Origin: Pseudomonas sp. DTU_2021_1001937_2_SI_NGA_ILE_001
GTDB lineage: Bacteria > Pseudomonadota > Gammaproteobacteria > Pseudomonadales > Pseudomonadaceae
DNA: 64,000 nucleotides
Assembly (NCBI RefSeq): GCF_032463525.1
Contig: NZ_CP135971.1
Span: 4,278,001 to 4,342,000 of the forward strand
Direction of reading: 5' to 3'
Shown here: positions 48,251-57,290 of the stretch, one piece after another
Position numbering within the stretch: position 1 is the stretch's first letter
Layout of the letters: each line of letters starts with the position of its first letter
Position numbers and translations under genes: made by a program
Notes under the pieces: model-generated
Database searches by the model: none
Seen by the model: the letters and a program-made list of their open reading frames with translations, nothing else
What the model was told of the DNA's origin: nothing

Positions 48251-49465
48251 TTGCGCGAAATCGTCCTGATCAACATTACCGGGAGTGATCGTCCGGGTCT
48301 TACTGCCGCCATCACGGGCGTGCTTGCCCAGGGTGGCGTGAACATTCTGGACATCGGTCAGGCAGTGATCCACGACACGCTGTCGTTCGGCATCCTGGTC
48401 GAAATTCCGGACACCAGCGCCGCCTCTTCGGTGCTCAAGGACGTGTTGTTCACCGCTCATGAACTCGACCAGCAGGTGCGCTTCACCGCTGTTTCCGAAG
48501 AAGACTACCAGCGCTGGGTCGATGGTCAGGGCAAGGCGCGGCATATCGTGACCCTGCTGACCCGCAAGGTCACTGCCGAGCAGCTGCAGTGCGTCAGTTC
48601 CATCACCGCCCGCTATGGGCTGAACATCGACCGTATCGATCGCCTGTCCGGGCGCATGCCCCTCGACACCCCGGCCGACAAGGGCAAGGGCTGCATCGAG
48701 TTCTCGGTGCGCGGTGAACCGGCCGACCCCAAGGCCATGCAGGCCGAGTTTCTCAGCGTGGCCCAGGAGCTGAGCGTCGACATCGCCTTCCAGCAGGATT
48801 CGCTGTTCCGTCGTAACCGTCGCCTGGCGGTGTTCGACATGGACTCTACGCTGATCGAGGCCGAAGTCATCGACGAACTGGCCAAGGCCGCCGGTGTGGG
48901 CGAGAAGGTTTCGCAGATTACAGAACGCGCGATGCGTGGCGAGCTGGATTTCCGCGCCAGCTTCAAGGAGCGTCTGGCGCTGCTCAAGGGGCTGGACGTC
49001 AGTGTGCTCGACGAGATCGGCGCCTCCCTGCGTCTGACCGAAGGTGCCGAGACGCTGTTCGCCGAGCTCAAACGCCTGGGCTACAAGACCGCCATCCTGT
49101 CGGGCGGCTTCACCTACTTCGCCCGCCAATTGCAGGCCAGGCTGGGAATCGACTACGTGTTCGCCAACGAGCTGGAAGTGGTCGATGGCCGGGTGACCGG
49201 CGTGGCGGTCGAGCCGATCGTCGATGCCCAGCGCAAGGCCGACCTGCTGCGTGAGCTGGCCCAGAAGGAAGGCTTGAGTCTGGAGCAGACCATCGCCGTA
49301 GGCGACGGCGCCAACGACCTGCCGATGCTGGCCATCGCCGGCCTGGGCGTGGCTTTTCGTGCCAAGCCGCTGGTCAAGCAGTCGGCCAAGCAGGCGATTT
49401 CCACCTTGGGTCTGGACGGCGTTCTCTATCTGCTGGGCCTGCGCGACCGCGAAGCACGGCAGTGA
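48251..49465 (+). CDS. serB: Phosphoserine phosphatase
   Basis: A 404-residue HAD phosphatase catalysing the last step of serine biosynthesis. The catalytic D-x-D-x-T is in VFDMDSTLIEAE (about residue 195), with the Ser motif ILSGGFTYFA and the GDGANDLPML acidic loop. Two N-terminal ACT-like regulatory domains (IVLINITGSDRPGLTAAITG and a second about residue 100) suggest serine feedback or dimerisation, as in long Pseudomonas and mycobacterial SerB. The start is TTG at 48251, as no ATG precedes the first ACT domain. Confidence 0.94.
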   Translation: MREIVLINITGSDRPGLTAAITGVLAQGGVNILDIGQAVIHDTLSFGILVEIPDTSAASSVLKDVLFTAHELDQQVRFTAVSEEDYQRWVDGQGKARHIVTLLTRKVTAEQLQCVSSITARYGLNIDRIDRLSGRMPLDTPADKGKGCIEFSVRGEPADPKAMQAEFLSVAQELSVDIAFQQDSLFRRNRRLAVFDMDSTLIEAEVIDELAKAAGVGEKVSQITERAMRGELDFRASFKERLALLKGLDVSVLDEIGASLRLTEGAETLFAELKRLGYKTAILSGGFTYFARQLQARLGIDYVFANELEVVDGRVTGVAVEPIVDAQRKADLLRELAQKEGLSLEQTIAVGDGANDLPMLAIAGLGVAFRAKPLVKQSAKQAISTLGLDGVLYLLGLRDREARQ

Positions 49466-49486
49466 ATGGCGGCATAAGCCGGTAAA

Positions 49487-49509
49487 GGTGCGGCGGCTCA
49501 AGCCGCACC
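49487..49509. terminator. Bidirectional hairpin terminator
   Basis: An 8-bp perfect stem (GGTGCGGC / GCCGCACC, 7-base loop) in the 65-base gap between the convergent serB and PilZ-like genes. There is no T-run. Confidence 0.6.
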
Positions 49510-49530
49510 ACCTGCGTCAAAGCGCTGAAG

Positions 49531-51309
49531 CTACAGAGATTCCCACAACGACTCGAATTCCTCGCCGGGTTTCTTCTCCGGCTCGGCGGATTTCGGCGCC
49601 TCCAGGACCTGATATTCGAACTGGTTGTAGCTGGCACTGGCGATATGTCGGGTCTTGAGCGCGGCGCGCGTCTCTTCGCCGTTGACGTTGAGCAGCACCT
49701 TGCTGTCTTCCTTGAACGGCAGGCGCGGGGCCAAAACCATCGCCGGTTTGGTCATCGCACGCACCTCGGGCAGCATCAGGCTGCGCAGGTACTGGCTGTT
49801 CTGTTCTTCACGCAGCAACTGCATGCCGCACGGCTGGGCGAATGGCGCGATCAGCTCGATACCCATCTGCGTGCCGCCACTGCGCACCTGGCGCACCCAG
49901 CGCACGATTGCGATGCTCCAGCTTTGCCCGCTTTCATCCTGGATGCCGAGCAGTTCGCCGGCCTGCAATTGCGATGGCACTTCCCGTGGCCAGGCCAGGC
50001 AATAGCCGCCCGGGCTGTGGTTGACGATATTCAGCTCGTAGGTGGGAAAGTTCTGCTGGGCATTGCTGGCGTCGGTTTCACCATCGACCTGTGGATACTC
50101 GATTTCCTCGAACGGCAGCAGGGTCGAGGATGTGCCGCCTTTATGGGTATCGAACGCCTGCGACCAGGGGTCGTCGGCATTTTCGCTGGCGATCTTGAGC
50201 GTGAAGTCGGCTGCCTTGATCACGGCGGGCAGTTGCAGCAGTTCGCTGAACGAGCGCCGGCCCGCCAGGTAGTAATGCACCGCGCTCATGCCAATGCACA
50301 CCCTCAGGCTGCCCTGGCCGGCCATGCGCTGGAACGTGCGCTCGGCGACGTCCCCCCAGGCAGCCGCCAGGTGCTGCAGCAAGTCGGCGCTGACTCCGGC
50401 GGGCACGTAGAGGCGCGACTCGGCACGTTTCTCGATGGGCAGGTCCAGGTACTGCTGGATGGCGTTGGCCAGCGGCAGGCTGTTGATGCCTTGCAGGCGC
50501 GGCAGCAGTTGCTCGCCGAACAGGTTGCGGTACAGCGGTGGTTTGTCGACGCCGGGGTCGACGGCGAACAGGCTGTCCTGTGCATTGGCATCCTGCAGGC
50601 GCACCATGGCGCTCCAGGACTCCAGTACTTCGCCCAGCTTGCCGATGTTGAGCTGGCGCATCTGGTTGCAGCGCGCGCAGCCGACCATCAACGCAATGAG
50701 GTAGGTCTGTTCCAGGGACAGGTTGCGCACATGGATGGCCTGTGGCTCTGCGATCGGCACCTGATGCACCTGGCACTGGCGGCCGATCTGGTAGATCTGA
50801 TGCAGCTCCAGCCACAAGCCTTCCTGTACGGGGCAATACAGCTGGCTGGCACGGATCAGCGGCCCGTTGAGCGCGTGCGCGGCACGTTGCAGGGCAGTGG
50901 TAAGCAGCGGCGCATGCTCGCGGGTCAGGCGGGGGGCAATGCTGTTGATGATCAGCTTGTAGCCGGTGGCCAGGTGGTTCTGCAGGGCCTGGCAGAGATT
51001 GGCGACCTTGCGCGGACGCTCATCGAGCACGATGGCCTGGTTGAGGAAGTGCCGCTCCAGATGCTTGCAGACGAAATACACTTCCGGGCGCAGCGCTTCG
51101 AGCATCTGCAGGCGGATTTCACTGGGCACCAGCAGCTGGTTGATTTCACTCAGGCCCTGGTACAGCTGCTTGGCCATTTCGCCAAGATTTGCTTTGGGCA
51201 GGGTCGAGATCCAGCGTTTCAGGTCGCGGGCGTTGGCTTCACAGAATGTCAGGCTCGACAGTGTTGGCGCGGGAACGCGCAACAACAGCGGAAAGCTCAA
51301 GTTACTCAT
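49531..51309 (-). CDS. PilZ-like domain protein of unknown function (PA4958-like)
   Basis: A 592-residue cytoplasmic protein at the PA4958 position. The N-terminal 380 residues are mainly helical with no recognised domain. A PilZ-like beta domain lies near residues 430-515: YELNIVNHSPGGYCLAWP gives the N-x-S-x-x-G element, followed by IAIVRWVRQVRSGGTQMGIEL. The RxxxR motif that normally precedes it in c-di-GMP binders is not seen, so binding is uncertain. P. aeruginosa has fimX next to this gene; it is absent here. The ATG at 51309 is preferred to an in-frame start at 51393. Confidence 0.7.
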   Translation of the reverse strand: MSNLSFPLLLRVPAPTLSSLTFCEANARDLKRWISTLPKANLGEMAKQLYQGLSEINQLLVPSEIRLQMLEALRPEVYFVCKHLERHFLNQAIVLDERPRKVANLCQALQNHLATGYKLIINSIAPRLTREHAPLLTTALQRAAHALNGPLIRASQLYCPVQEGLWLELHQIYQIGRQCQVHQVPIAEPQAIHVRNLSLEQTYLIALMVGCARCNQMRQLNIGKLGEVLESWSAMVRLQDANAQDSLFAVDPGVDKPPLYRNLFGEQLLPRLQGINSLPLANAIQQYLDLPIEKRAESRLYVPAGVSADLLQHLAAAWGDVAERTFQRMAGQGSLRVCIGMSAVHYYLAGRRSFSELLQLPAVIKAADFTLKIASENADDPWSQAFDTHKGGTSSTLLPFEEIEYPQVDGETDASNAQQNFPTYELNIVNHSPGGYCLAWPREVPSQLQAGELLGIQDESGQSWSIAIVRWVRQVRSGGTQMGIELIAPFAQPCGMQLLREEQNSQYLRSLMLPEVRAMTKPAMVLAPRLPFKEDSKVLLNVNGEETRAALKTRHIASASYNQFEYQVLEAPKSAEPEKKPGEEFESLWESL

Positions 51310-51549
51310 GTGACAGGCAAACTCCACGTCTTGATGGCCCGAACGGTGGCAGTTGACTGACGCCGGTTGTGTCCCTGACCTGCGAGGGGTCAAGTAGGCG
51401 ATAGTCAGACGCGCTGTGTCCTACAGCACCGATGTACCGACTGTACCAGCATTGGCCAAGGGTCGCAGCTGATCTGGCACAACGCCATGATTCTGGGAGT
51501 TTAAGAGGCCGTGGGCCGGAAATGGTTCCGGCCCTTGCGCAAATCAGCC

Positions 51550-52407
51550 TTACGCCTTGTGCCCCAGGGCCTGGCCCATGCGCACGGCGGACCCGGCGGT
51601 CAGACCTTCGGCCCAGCGAACCTGGTCGGGGCCGAACAGCACGATGGCGGTGGAACCCAGTTTGAAACGGCCCATTTCGGCGCCTTTTTCCAGCTCGATG
51701 GGCGCACGGGCGGCTTCATCGTAGCGGAAGGTCTTGAGCTGGCGCTTCGGTGGCGTGACCAGGCCGGCCCACACCGTCTCGACCGAGGCGACGATCATCG
51801 CGCCGACCAGCACCAGGGCCATCGGGCCGCGCTCGGTATCGAACAGGCAGACCACCCGCTCGTTGCGGGCGAACAGCTCCGGAACGTTTTCCGCCGTAGT
51901 CTGGTTGACCGAGAAGATTCGTCCTGGCACGTAGACCATTTCCCGCAGCGTGCCGCCCAGCGGCATGTGCACGCGGTGGTAATCCTTGGGTGACAGGTAG
52001 ACGGTGGCGAACTGACCGCCCATGAACGGCGCCGACAGCTGTGGGTCGCCGCCCAGCAGCTCCAGCACGCTGAAGCTGTGGCCCTTGGCCTGGAAGATGC
52101 GGCCCTGCTCGATCGGGCCGAGCTGGCTGATCGCGCCGTCGGCCGGGCACAGGATCGCGCCGGGCGTGTCGTCCAGAGGACGGGCATCAGGCTTGAGGGC
52201 GCGGGTGAAGAAGGCGTTGAAGTGCTCGTAGGCGGTCAGGTCCTCGACCTGGGCCTGCGACATGTCGACCTGGTAGCGACGCGCGAACCAGGCGGTGAAG
52301 GCGTTCTTGAACCAGCGCACCCGGCACTCGGCGACGCAGCCGGCCAGCCGTGACAGCAGGTGATGGGGCAGCAGGTACTGACTCAGGATAAACAGACGCT
52401 CTTTCAT
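51550..52407 (-). CDS. psd: Phosphatidylserine decarboxylase
   Basis: A 285-residue membrane-associated enzyme making phosphatidylethanolamine. The self-cleavage site that generates the pyruvoyl group is the LGST motif in [11 protein letters not shown] near the C-terminus. Other conserved elements are [12 protein letters not shown] and FARNERV. The ATG at 52407 has AGGAAG five bases upstream. A hairpin separates it from the rhodanese gene, so it probably has its own promoter. Confidence 0.95.
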   Translation of the reverse strand: MKERLFILSQYLLPHHLLSRLAGCVAECRVRWFKNAFTAWFARRYQVDMSQAQVEDLTAYEHFNAFFTRALKPDARPLDDTPGAILCPADGAISQLGPIEQGRIFQAKGHSFSVLELLGGDPQLSAPFMGGQFATVYLSPKDYHRVHMPLGGTLREMVYVPGRIFSVNQTTAENVPELFARNERVVCLFDTERGPMALVLVGAMIVASVETVWAGLVTPPKRQLKTFRYDEAARAPIELEKGAEMGRFKLGSTAIVLFGPDQVRWAEGLTAGSAVRMGQALGHKA

Positions 52408-52434
52408 GGATCTTCCTAGGCTTTGTACGGAAAA

Positions 52435-52449
52435 CCGGCCGAGGGCCGG
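52435..52449 (-). terminator. Intrinsic terminator after the rhodanese gene
   Basis: Read on the reverse strand, CCGGCC-CTC-GGCCGG is followed by TTTTCC, giving a 6-bp GC stem with a short T-run downstream of the rhodanese stop and upstream of psd. Confidence 0.6.
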
Positions 52450-52531
52450 CTGAAGCGAAAACGTGGGCTGGCGCGCAGTCTATATGAAAGCGCGCACCGA
52501 TGAGCCTTTCAGTCCCGTCGATGGGGCGGTA

Positions 52532-53347
52532 TCAGGATTCGACCGGGGTGTCGGGGTGGTTGCCCCATTCGCTCCAGGAGCCGGCGTAGGCCTTGACCCG
52601 CGGATACCCCAGGGCCTTGGCGGCCAGGTAGGTGAAGCCCGAGCGGCGATGGGTCTGGCAGTGGGTGATGATTTCCTTGTCCGGGGTGATGCCCCGCGCC
52701 TTCAGGCATTCGCCCAGGTCCTGGCGGATGCGCAGCTGCTGCGCCTTGTCCATGCCGTCGGTCCATTCGAAATGGATGGCGCCGGGAATGTGCCCGCCCT
52801 TGGCCGCCAAGACCTTCTGCCCGTGGTATTCGTCCGCGCCACGGGCATCCCACACCGCCAGGTCGTCGGCGCCCAGGCGGCTTTGCAGGTATTCACGGGT
52901 GGCGGTGGGTTCGTCGTGCAGGGTCAGGCTCACGGGGGCGCTGTGCGCTGCGGGAGTTTCCCGGGACAGCGGCAGGCCGGCGGCCTCCCAGGCCAGCAGC
53001 CCGCCATTGAGGTAGTGGTAGCGGCTGTGGCCGATGACATCCAGCAGCCAGATGAAGCGTCCGGCCCAGCCGCCGCCTTCGTCGTCATAGACCACGTATA
53101 CCGCGTCGCTGCGGTGGCCGAGTTCGCCGAACAGGCGTTCAAGATCGGTGAGCGCCGGGGCCAGGCCCGGTGCCGGAGGCTGGCCCAGCTGGGTGCGCTT
53201 GGGTTCGATGAAGTGTGCGCCGGGAATATGACCGGCCTCGAAGCGTGCGGGGTTGGTCAGGTCCACCAGGATCAACTCCGGGGCATCGAGACGTGCGTGC
53301 AGGTCGCTGGGTTCGATGACCAGCGGCAAGTCGGTGAACACGGACAT
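52532..53347 (-). CDS. rhdA: Thiosulfate sulfurtransferase (rhodanese)
   Basis: A 271-residue two-domain rhodanese, the same length as the well-studied Azotobacter RhdA. The inactive N-terminal domain is followed by the active C-terminal domain with the catalytic-site loop CQTHRRSG (Cys about residue 230); this six-residue CQTHRR loop is characteristic of RhdA, differing from the usual CRxGx[RT]. The protein transfers sulfane sulfur from thiosulfate to acceptors such as cyanide. The ATG at 53347 follows AGGAAGG by six bases and is preferred to the ATG at 53362. Confidence 0.9.
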   Translation of the reverse strand: MSVFTDLPLVIEPSDLHARLDAPELILVDLTNPARFEAGHIPGAHFIEPKRTQLGQPPAPGLAPALTDLERLFGELGHRSDAVYVVYDDEGGGWAGRFIWLLDVIGHSRYHYLNGGLLAWEAAGLPLSRETPAAHSAPVSLTLHDEPTATREYLQSRLGADDLAVWDARGADEYHGQKVLAAKGGHIPGAIHFEWTDGMDKAQQLRIRQDLGECLKARGITPDKEIITHCQTHRRSGFTYLAAKALGYPRVKAYAGSWSEWGNHPDTPVES

Positions 53348-53435
53348 TTCAGCCTTCCTCATGAACGAAAGGCGAAGATTGTAGCCCAGCCCCGTCGGGA
53401 AAACTGCTGCGCAGCGACAGGACGCTGCGCGCCGC

Positions 53436-54992
53436 TCATTCGCCGGCGGGCTTGCCGGCGCTCTTCTGGCGGGTGAAGTTGGTCAGCGCCCGCTCAATGC
53501 ACTGCACGGTCTTGCCGAACGCCTGCACGGTCACTTCCGACATGGGGTTGCCGCCCTGGTCGGCGATCGCCAGGATCAACACCTTGCCGTTGCAGCTCAG
53601 GGAGCGGATCAGGCTGTGGTGGCCCTTGAACAGGGTCTTGAGGATCGGCGGCAATAAGGCGGAAAACTGCGCATGGTTGGCGGGCGTCAGGCGCAACTGG
53701 GTGGGTTGCGCCAGCAGCCTTTCCAGTACCTTGCTCTGGCTGATCGGAAATTGCAGCGCGGCGTTTTCCTTGCCCAGCCCGGCCATCTGATGCACCCGCA
53801 GGGTGCCGGTGTTCTTGTCGGGCATCAGCAGCATCAGGCGTTGCATGCCCACGGCGACCATCGCGTCCCGTGCGGTGCTGAGCAGGCCCATGGCGTTATT
53901 GAAGGGGCTCGGCTCGACCAGCAGCTCGGCGCACAGTGTGCGCCAGCGTTGCAGGTCTTCGGTCGACGGTGCTGCGGCCGGTTCATGCCCGCTGGGGATG
54001 CGCCGGAACGACCAGGGCCACAACAAGGCTTCGGCCGGATGCCATAGGCCGGGGGCGGCATGCTGGCGCGCGCTGCTGGCGGCATTCTGGTGGGCCTGCT
54101 GCTGCACATCGTCCAGTGACTGCTGCAGGTACAGGCTGCTGAGCAGTTGCCAGCGCAGGCAGTGCGGGCTGTTCCAGGCCTGTTGCGCCGCCAGGGCAAG
54201 GCCATTGCCCATCAGCACCGTATTGGCTGGCTGGTTGAACCAGCGTTGCAGGTCCGGGTTGGCGTCAAGGTCACGCTGCTGTTGCAGCGGGTCGTGGTTC
54301 TCCCGGGCAATGCGCAGGGCCTTGACCCATTCGCGGCGTTCTTCGATCAGCACCGTGTAGCCGCGGGTCACCCACATCGGCAGGCGCCAGGCGTGCGCCA
54401 GGGCCAGGCACAGGTCGAGCAGCTTGACGCCGAACAGTTCCTGTTCGACGGTGCGACTCGACTCGCCCTGATGGATCACGCGTAGCTCCCACTCCTCGAG
54501 AAGCTTGGGATGGGCCAGGGCCATCGGCCACAGAGGGGCCAGGAACAACAGGCTGCCCAGGTGGATGTCCTGCCAGAGGCGCGCCAGGCGACTGGCGAAC
54601 AGGCCGTTGGCCTGTTGCGTGGCGTGCTGGCTGATCAGGATCAGTTGCCGGTAGGCCTGGGGAATCTCTTGCAGCGGCTTGGCTGGCAGGCGGTTGAGCA
54701 GCATCTCGGTCTTGCTCAGGCCCAGGCGGTTGAGCGCGACCTCAAGGCTTTCCGCCGGCTCGGTGATGCCGTGGGTGTGCTGGTTGGCTTCGCGCAGCAC
54801 GCTCAGCACCAGGGCCGGGCTCTCGTGCATCATGTCGGCGATGTCGCGCAGCGAGCGGCGGCTGTCGTTGAGTGCGGCGCGCACATGGGTGTGGTTGATC
54901 TGCGGCACCGGCAGCGCCAGGTCATCCAGCTGCTTGACCCAGGCGTCCAGTGTCCGGGGTCTAGGTAACGTCGTGTGGCTTGCAGAAGGCAT
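53436..54992 (-). CDS. HDOD-domain signalling protein
   Basis: A 518-residue cytoplasmic protein. The N-terminal HDOD-type domain (about residues 15-215) contains SRRSLRDIADMMHESPALV and LEVALNRLGLSKTEMLL, the usual HDOD pattern without a complete HD metal site. The C-terminal half (about 350-500) looks GAF-like (DAMVAVGMQRLMLLMP and GKVLILAIADQGG). Such proteins act in regulation and motility control in Pseudomonas. It lies divergent to motAB across a 354-base gap, with a MITE-like repeat near its start. Ligand and partner are unknown. Confidence 0.8.
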   Translation of the reverse strand: MPSASHTTLPRPRTLDAWVKQLDDLALPVPQINHTHVRAALNDSRRSLRDIADMMHESPALVLSVLREANQHTHGITEPAESLEVALNRLGLSKTEMLLNRLPAKPLQEIPQAYRQLILISQHATQQANGLFASRLARLWQDIHLGSLLFLAPLWPMALAHPKLLEEWELRVIHQGESSRTVEQELFGVKLLDLCLALAHAWRLPMWVTRGYTVLIEERREWVKALRIARENHDPLQQQRDLDANPDLQRWFNQPANTVLMGNGLALAAQQAWNSPHCLRWQLLSSLYLQQSLDDVQQQAHQNAASSARQHAAPGLWHPAEALLWPWSFRRIPSGHEPAAAPSTEDLQRWRTLCAELLVEPSPFNNAMGLLSTARDAMVAVGMQRLMLLMPDKNTGTLRVHQMAGLGKENAALQFPISQSKVLERLLAQPTQLRLTPANHAQFSALLPPILKTLFKGHHSLIRSLSCNGKVLILAIADQGGNPMSEVTVQAFGKTVQCIERALTNFTRQKSAGKPAGE

Positions 54993-55040
54993 ACGGAAGA
55001 CCTTTGTATTGAGCGCGTGCAGCCCTGGTTTGTACGTATC

Positions 55041-55181
55041 AGGTTTTGTACGAAAAGTGCCTGCGCTCGGCCATGCTGCGTTAAAAACAGCTCGGAATGC
55101 TCATTTACTCCAGTAAACTCCGCTTCCTCGCCTGCTTTTGCCTTGCCTGACCTTCGCTCGCCGACTTTTCGTATAAAACCT
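55041..55181. mobile_element. MITE-like element with 18-bp terminal inverted repeats
   Basis: A 141-base unit bounded by AGGTTTTGTACGAAAAGT and its inverse ACTTTTCGTATAAAACCT (one mismatch). The interior has an internal hairpin TTTACTCCAGTAAA. It has no coding capacity and resembles a repeat that I recall occurring widely in Pseudomonas genomes. No target-site duplication is evident. It sits between the HDOD gene and motA. Confidence 0.75.
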
Positions 55182-55252
55182 AAGAGCTCAGTGCGTAGTG
55201 TATTGTTACACCCCGTTTCGAAAGCGAAACAGGTTTTTCATTCGATCAGGCC

Positions 55253-55279
55253 TATAGTCTGGCTCACCGAGGCCGATAA
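55253..55279 (+). promoter_or_regulatory. Sigma-28 (FliA) promoter of motAB
   Basis: The -35 TATAGTCT and -10 GCCGATAA are separated by exactly 11 bases. Against the consensus TAAAGTTT-N11-GCCGATAA the -10 is perfect and the -35 matches 6 of 8. It lies 67 bases upstream of motA. An inverted repeat GTTTCG/CGAAAC is further upstream (55215-55230). Confidence 0.88.
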
Positions 55280-55346
55280 GAAGAACAGCAGCGCCCTGAT
55301 CCGCCGCACCTGTCCCTGAACCCGACTCAACAAGTATTTTTTACCT

Positions 55347-56198
55347 ATGGCTAAAATCATCGGCATCATTGTCGTTTTCGCGAGTGTTCTCGGCGGATAC
55401 GTGCTATCCCACGGTCATCTGGCGGCCCTGTTTCAGCCGTTCGAAATCGTCATCATCGGCGGTGCCGCCCTGGGGGCCTTCATTCAGGCCAACCCTGGCT
55501 ATATGACCATGCACGTGTTCAAGAAGTCGCTGAAGATGTTCAGTTCGCGCTTCACGCACGCCTATTACCTCGAGGTGCTGGGCCTGGTCTATGAAATTCT
55601 CAACAAGAGCCGCCGCGAAGGCATGATGGCCATCGAAGGGGATATCGAAGAGCCCGCCTCCAGCCCGATCTTCGCCAAGTACCCCGGTGTGCTCAAGGAC
55701 GACCGCATGACCGCGTACATCTGCGATTACCTGCGCATCATGTCGTCCGGCAACATGGCGCCCCACGAGCTCGAAGGCCTGTTCGACATGGAACTGCTGA
55801 GCATGAAGGAAGAGCTGGAGCATCCTTCCCATGCCGTGACCGGCATCGCCGACGGTATGCCCGGTTTCGGTATCGTCGCGGCGGTACTGGGTATCGTGAT
55901 CACCATGGCCATGCTCGGGGACGGCGACAAGGCCGCGATCGGTCAGCACGTGGCGGCGGCACTGGTGGGTACCTTCTTCGGTATCATCGCGGCCTACGGT
56001 TTCTTCGGTCCTCTGGCGCAGTGCCTGGCCCACGACGCCAAGGAAGAGATGAACGTCTACGAGTCGATCAAGGCTGCCCTGGTGGCCTCGGCTTCCGGCA
56101 TGCCGCCTTCGCTGGCCGTCGAGTTCGGCCGCAAGGTTCTGTACCCCGCTCACCGACCCAGCTTCAGCGAGCTGGAGCAAGCAGTACGCGGTCGCTAA
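55347..56198 (+). CDS. motA: Flagellar motor stator protein MotA
   Basis: A 283-residue inner-membrane protein with four transmembrane helices, which with MotB forms the proton-conducting stator. The N-terminal helices (about residues 2-50) are followed by the large cytoplasmic loop containing the charged residues that contact FliG (RVFFSSR-like SSRFTHAYYLEVL and RREGMMAIE). The C-terminal pair includes GIADGMPGFGIVAAVLGIV and ALVGTFFGIIAAYGF with the conserved prolines. The gene follows a FliA promoter and is three bases from motB. Confidence 0.95.
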   Translation: MAKIIGIIVVFASVLGGYVLSHGHLAALFQPFEIVIIGGAALGAFIQANPGYMTMHVFKKSLKMFSSRFTHAYYLEVLGLVYEILNKSRREGMMAIEGDIEEPASSPIFAKYPGVLKDDRMTAYICDYLRIMSSGNMAPHELEGLFDMELLSMKEELEHPSHAVTGIADGMPGFGIVAAVLGIVITMAMLGDGDKAAIGQHVAAALVGTFFGIIAAYGFFGPLAQCLAHDAKEEMNVYESIKAALVASASGMPPSLAVEFGRKVLYPAHRPSFSELEQAVRGR

Positions 56199-56201
56199 GC
56201 C

Positions 56202-57233
56202 ATGGAAAATAACCAGCCGATTATCGTCAAGCGCGTAAAGCGCTTCGGCGGCGGACACCACGGTGGCGCCTGGAAGATCGCCTTCGCCGACTTTGCCACG
56301 GCGATGATGGCGTTCTTCCTGGTGCTCTGGCTGCTGTCGTCCGCGACGCCCGAGCAACTGGTGGCCATTGCCGGTTACTTCAAGGACCCGGTCGGCTTCA
56401 GCGACAGTGGCTCGCCTTATGTCATCGACCTTGGCGGCTCGCCGGAGATGTCGCCGAACCAGACCCTCAACCCCGAGGTAAAAAGCACCCCCAGCCCGGA
56501 CACCGTGCCGATCGAATCCGACACCGCCGAGGCCAAGGCCGAGCAGGTGGAGCAGGAACGTCTGGAAATGCTGCTGCAGGAGCTGCAGACCAAGATCGAG
56601 CAAAGTCCTGAGCTGCAGAAGTTCAAGGACCAGATTCTGCTGGAGATCACTCCGGACGGCCTACGGATCCAGATCGTCGACGCCGACAACCGGCCGATGT
56701 TCGACTCGGGCAGCGCACGCTTGAAGCCGTACTTCGAGGACATCCTGCTGACCTTGGCCGACACCATCAAGCAGGTGCCGAACAAGATCAGTGTCAGCGG
56801 CCATACCGATGCCAAGCCTTACGTGGGTAATGGCGAGTTCGGTAACTGGGAGCTGTCGGCCAACCGTGCCAACGCCGCGCGCCGTGCCTTGATCGCCGGC
56901 ACTTACCCGGAAGGGCAGGTGGCTCGGGTGGTGGGTTTCGCGTCTTCGGCGCTGTTCGACCGCGACCACCCGCTGAACCCGATCAACCGTCGCATCGATA
57001 TCGTCGTGCTGACCAAGAAGGCTCAGCAGCGCATCGAAGGTGGCCAGGGCAGCGCAGAGCCTGCCAAACCCGCTCCCGCCACGCCTGCGGCGCCCGGTGC
57101 GGCGGCTCCCGCAGCCCCGGCGGCAGCGCAGCCGGGCGCCGCGCAATCGAACGTGGTGCAGCCACGCGAGTTGCGCGAGCGAGTCAATATCTTCGATCAG
57201 GGTCCGCTCAAGCCGCCGGGTTCCGCTCAGTAA
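56202..57233 (+). CDS. motB: Flagellar motor stator protein MotB
   Basis: A 343-residue stator subunit. One N-terminal transmembrane helix follows KIAFADFATAMMAFFLVLWL, in which the conserved proton-carrying Asp is FADFAT. The periplasmic OmpA-like peptidoglycan-binding domain (about residues 150-270) has SGHTDAKPYVG and NWELSANRANAARRAL. A C-terminal Ala/Pro-rich tail of about 60 residues follows. It is co-transcribed with motA and ends before a strong terminator. P. putida-type genomes carry a second stator pair, motCD, elsewhere. Confidence 0.95.
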   Translation: MENNQPIIVKRVKRFGGGHHGGAWKIAFADFATAMMAFFLVLWLLSSATPEQLVAIAGYFKDPVGFSDSGSPYVIDLGGSPEMSPNQTLNPEVKSTPSPDTVPIESDTAEAKAEQVEQERLEMLLQELQTKIEQSPELQKFKDQILLEITPDGLRIQIVDADNRPMFDSGSARLKPYFEDILLTLADTIKQVPNKISVSGHTDAKPYVGNGEFGNWELSANRANAARRALIAGTYPEGQVARVVGFASSALFDRDHPLNPINRRIDIVVLTKKAQQRIEGGQGSAEPAKPAPATPAAPGAAAPAAPAAAQPGAAQSNVVQPRELRERVNIFDQGPLKPPGSAQ

Positions 57234-57253
57234 TCGCCCGGTCGCCGCATGAC

Positions 57254-57284
57254 AAAGGCCGCACCCTTCACCGGTGCGGCCTTT
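57254..57284. terminator. Bidirectional terminator between motB and rsgA
   Basis: A perfect 12-bp stem (AAAGGCCGCACC / GGTGCGGCCTTT) with a 7-base loop, A- and T-flanked, serves both convergent genes. Confidence 0.9.
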
Positions 57285-57290
57285 GCATTT

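Noticed and set aside
52418-52434. Second MITE-like end near psd
   Set aside because: Only one end-like sequence (about 15 of 17 matches) is seen, with no partner inverted repeat; treated as chance or a remnant.
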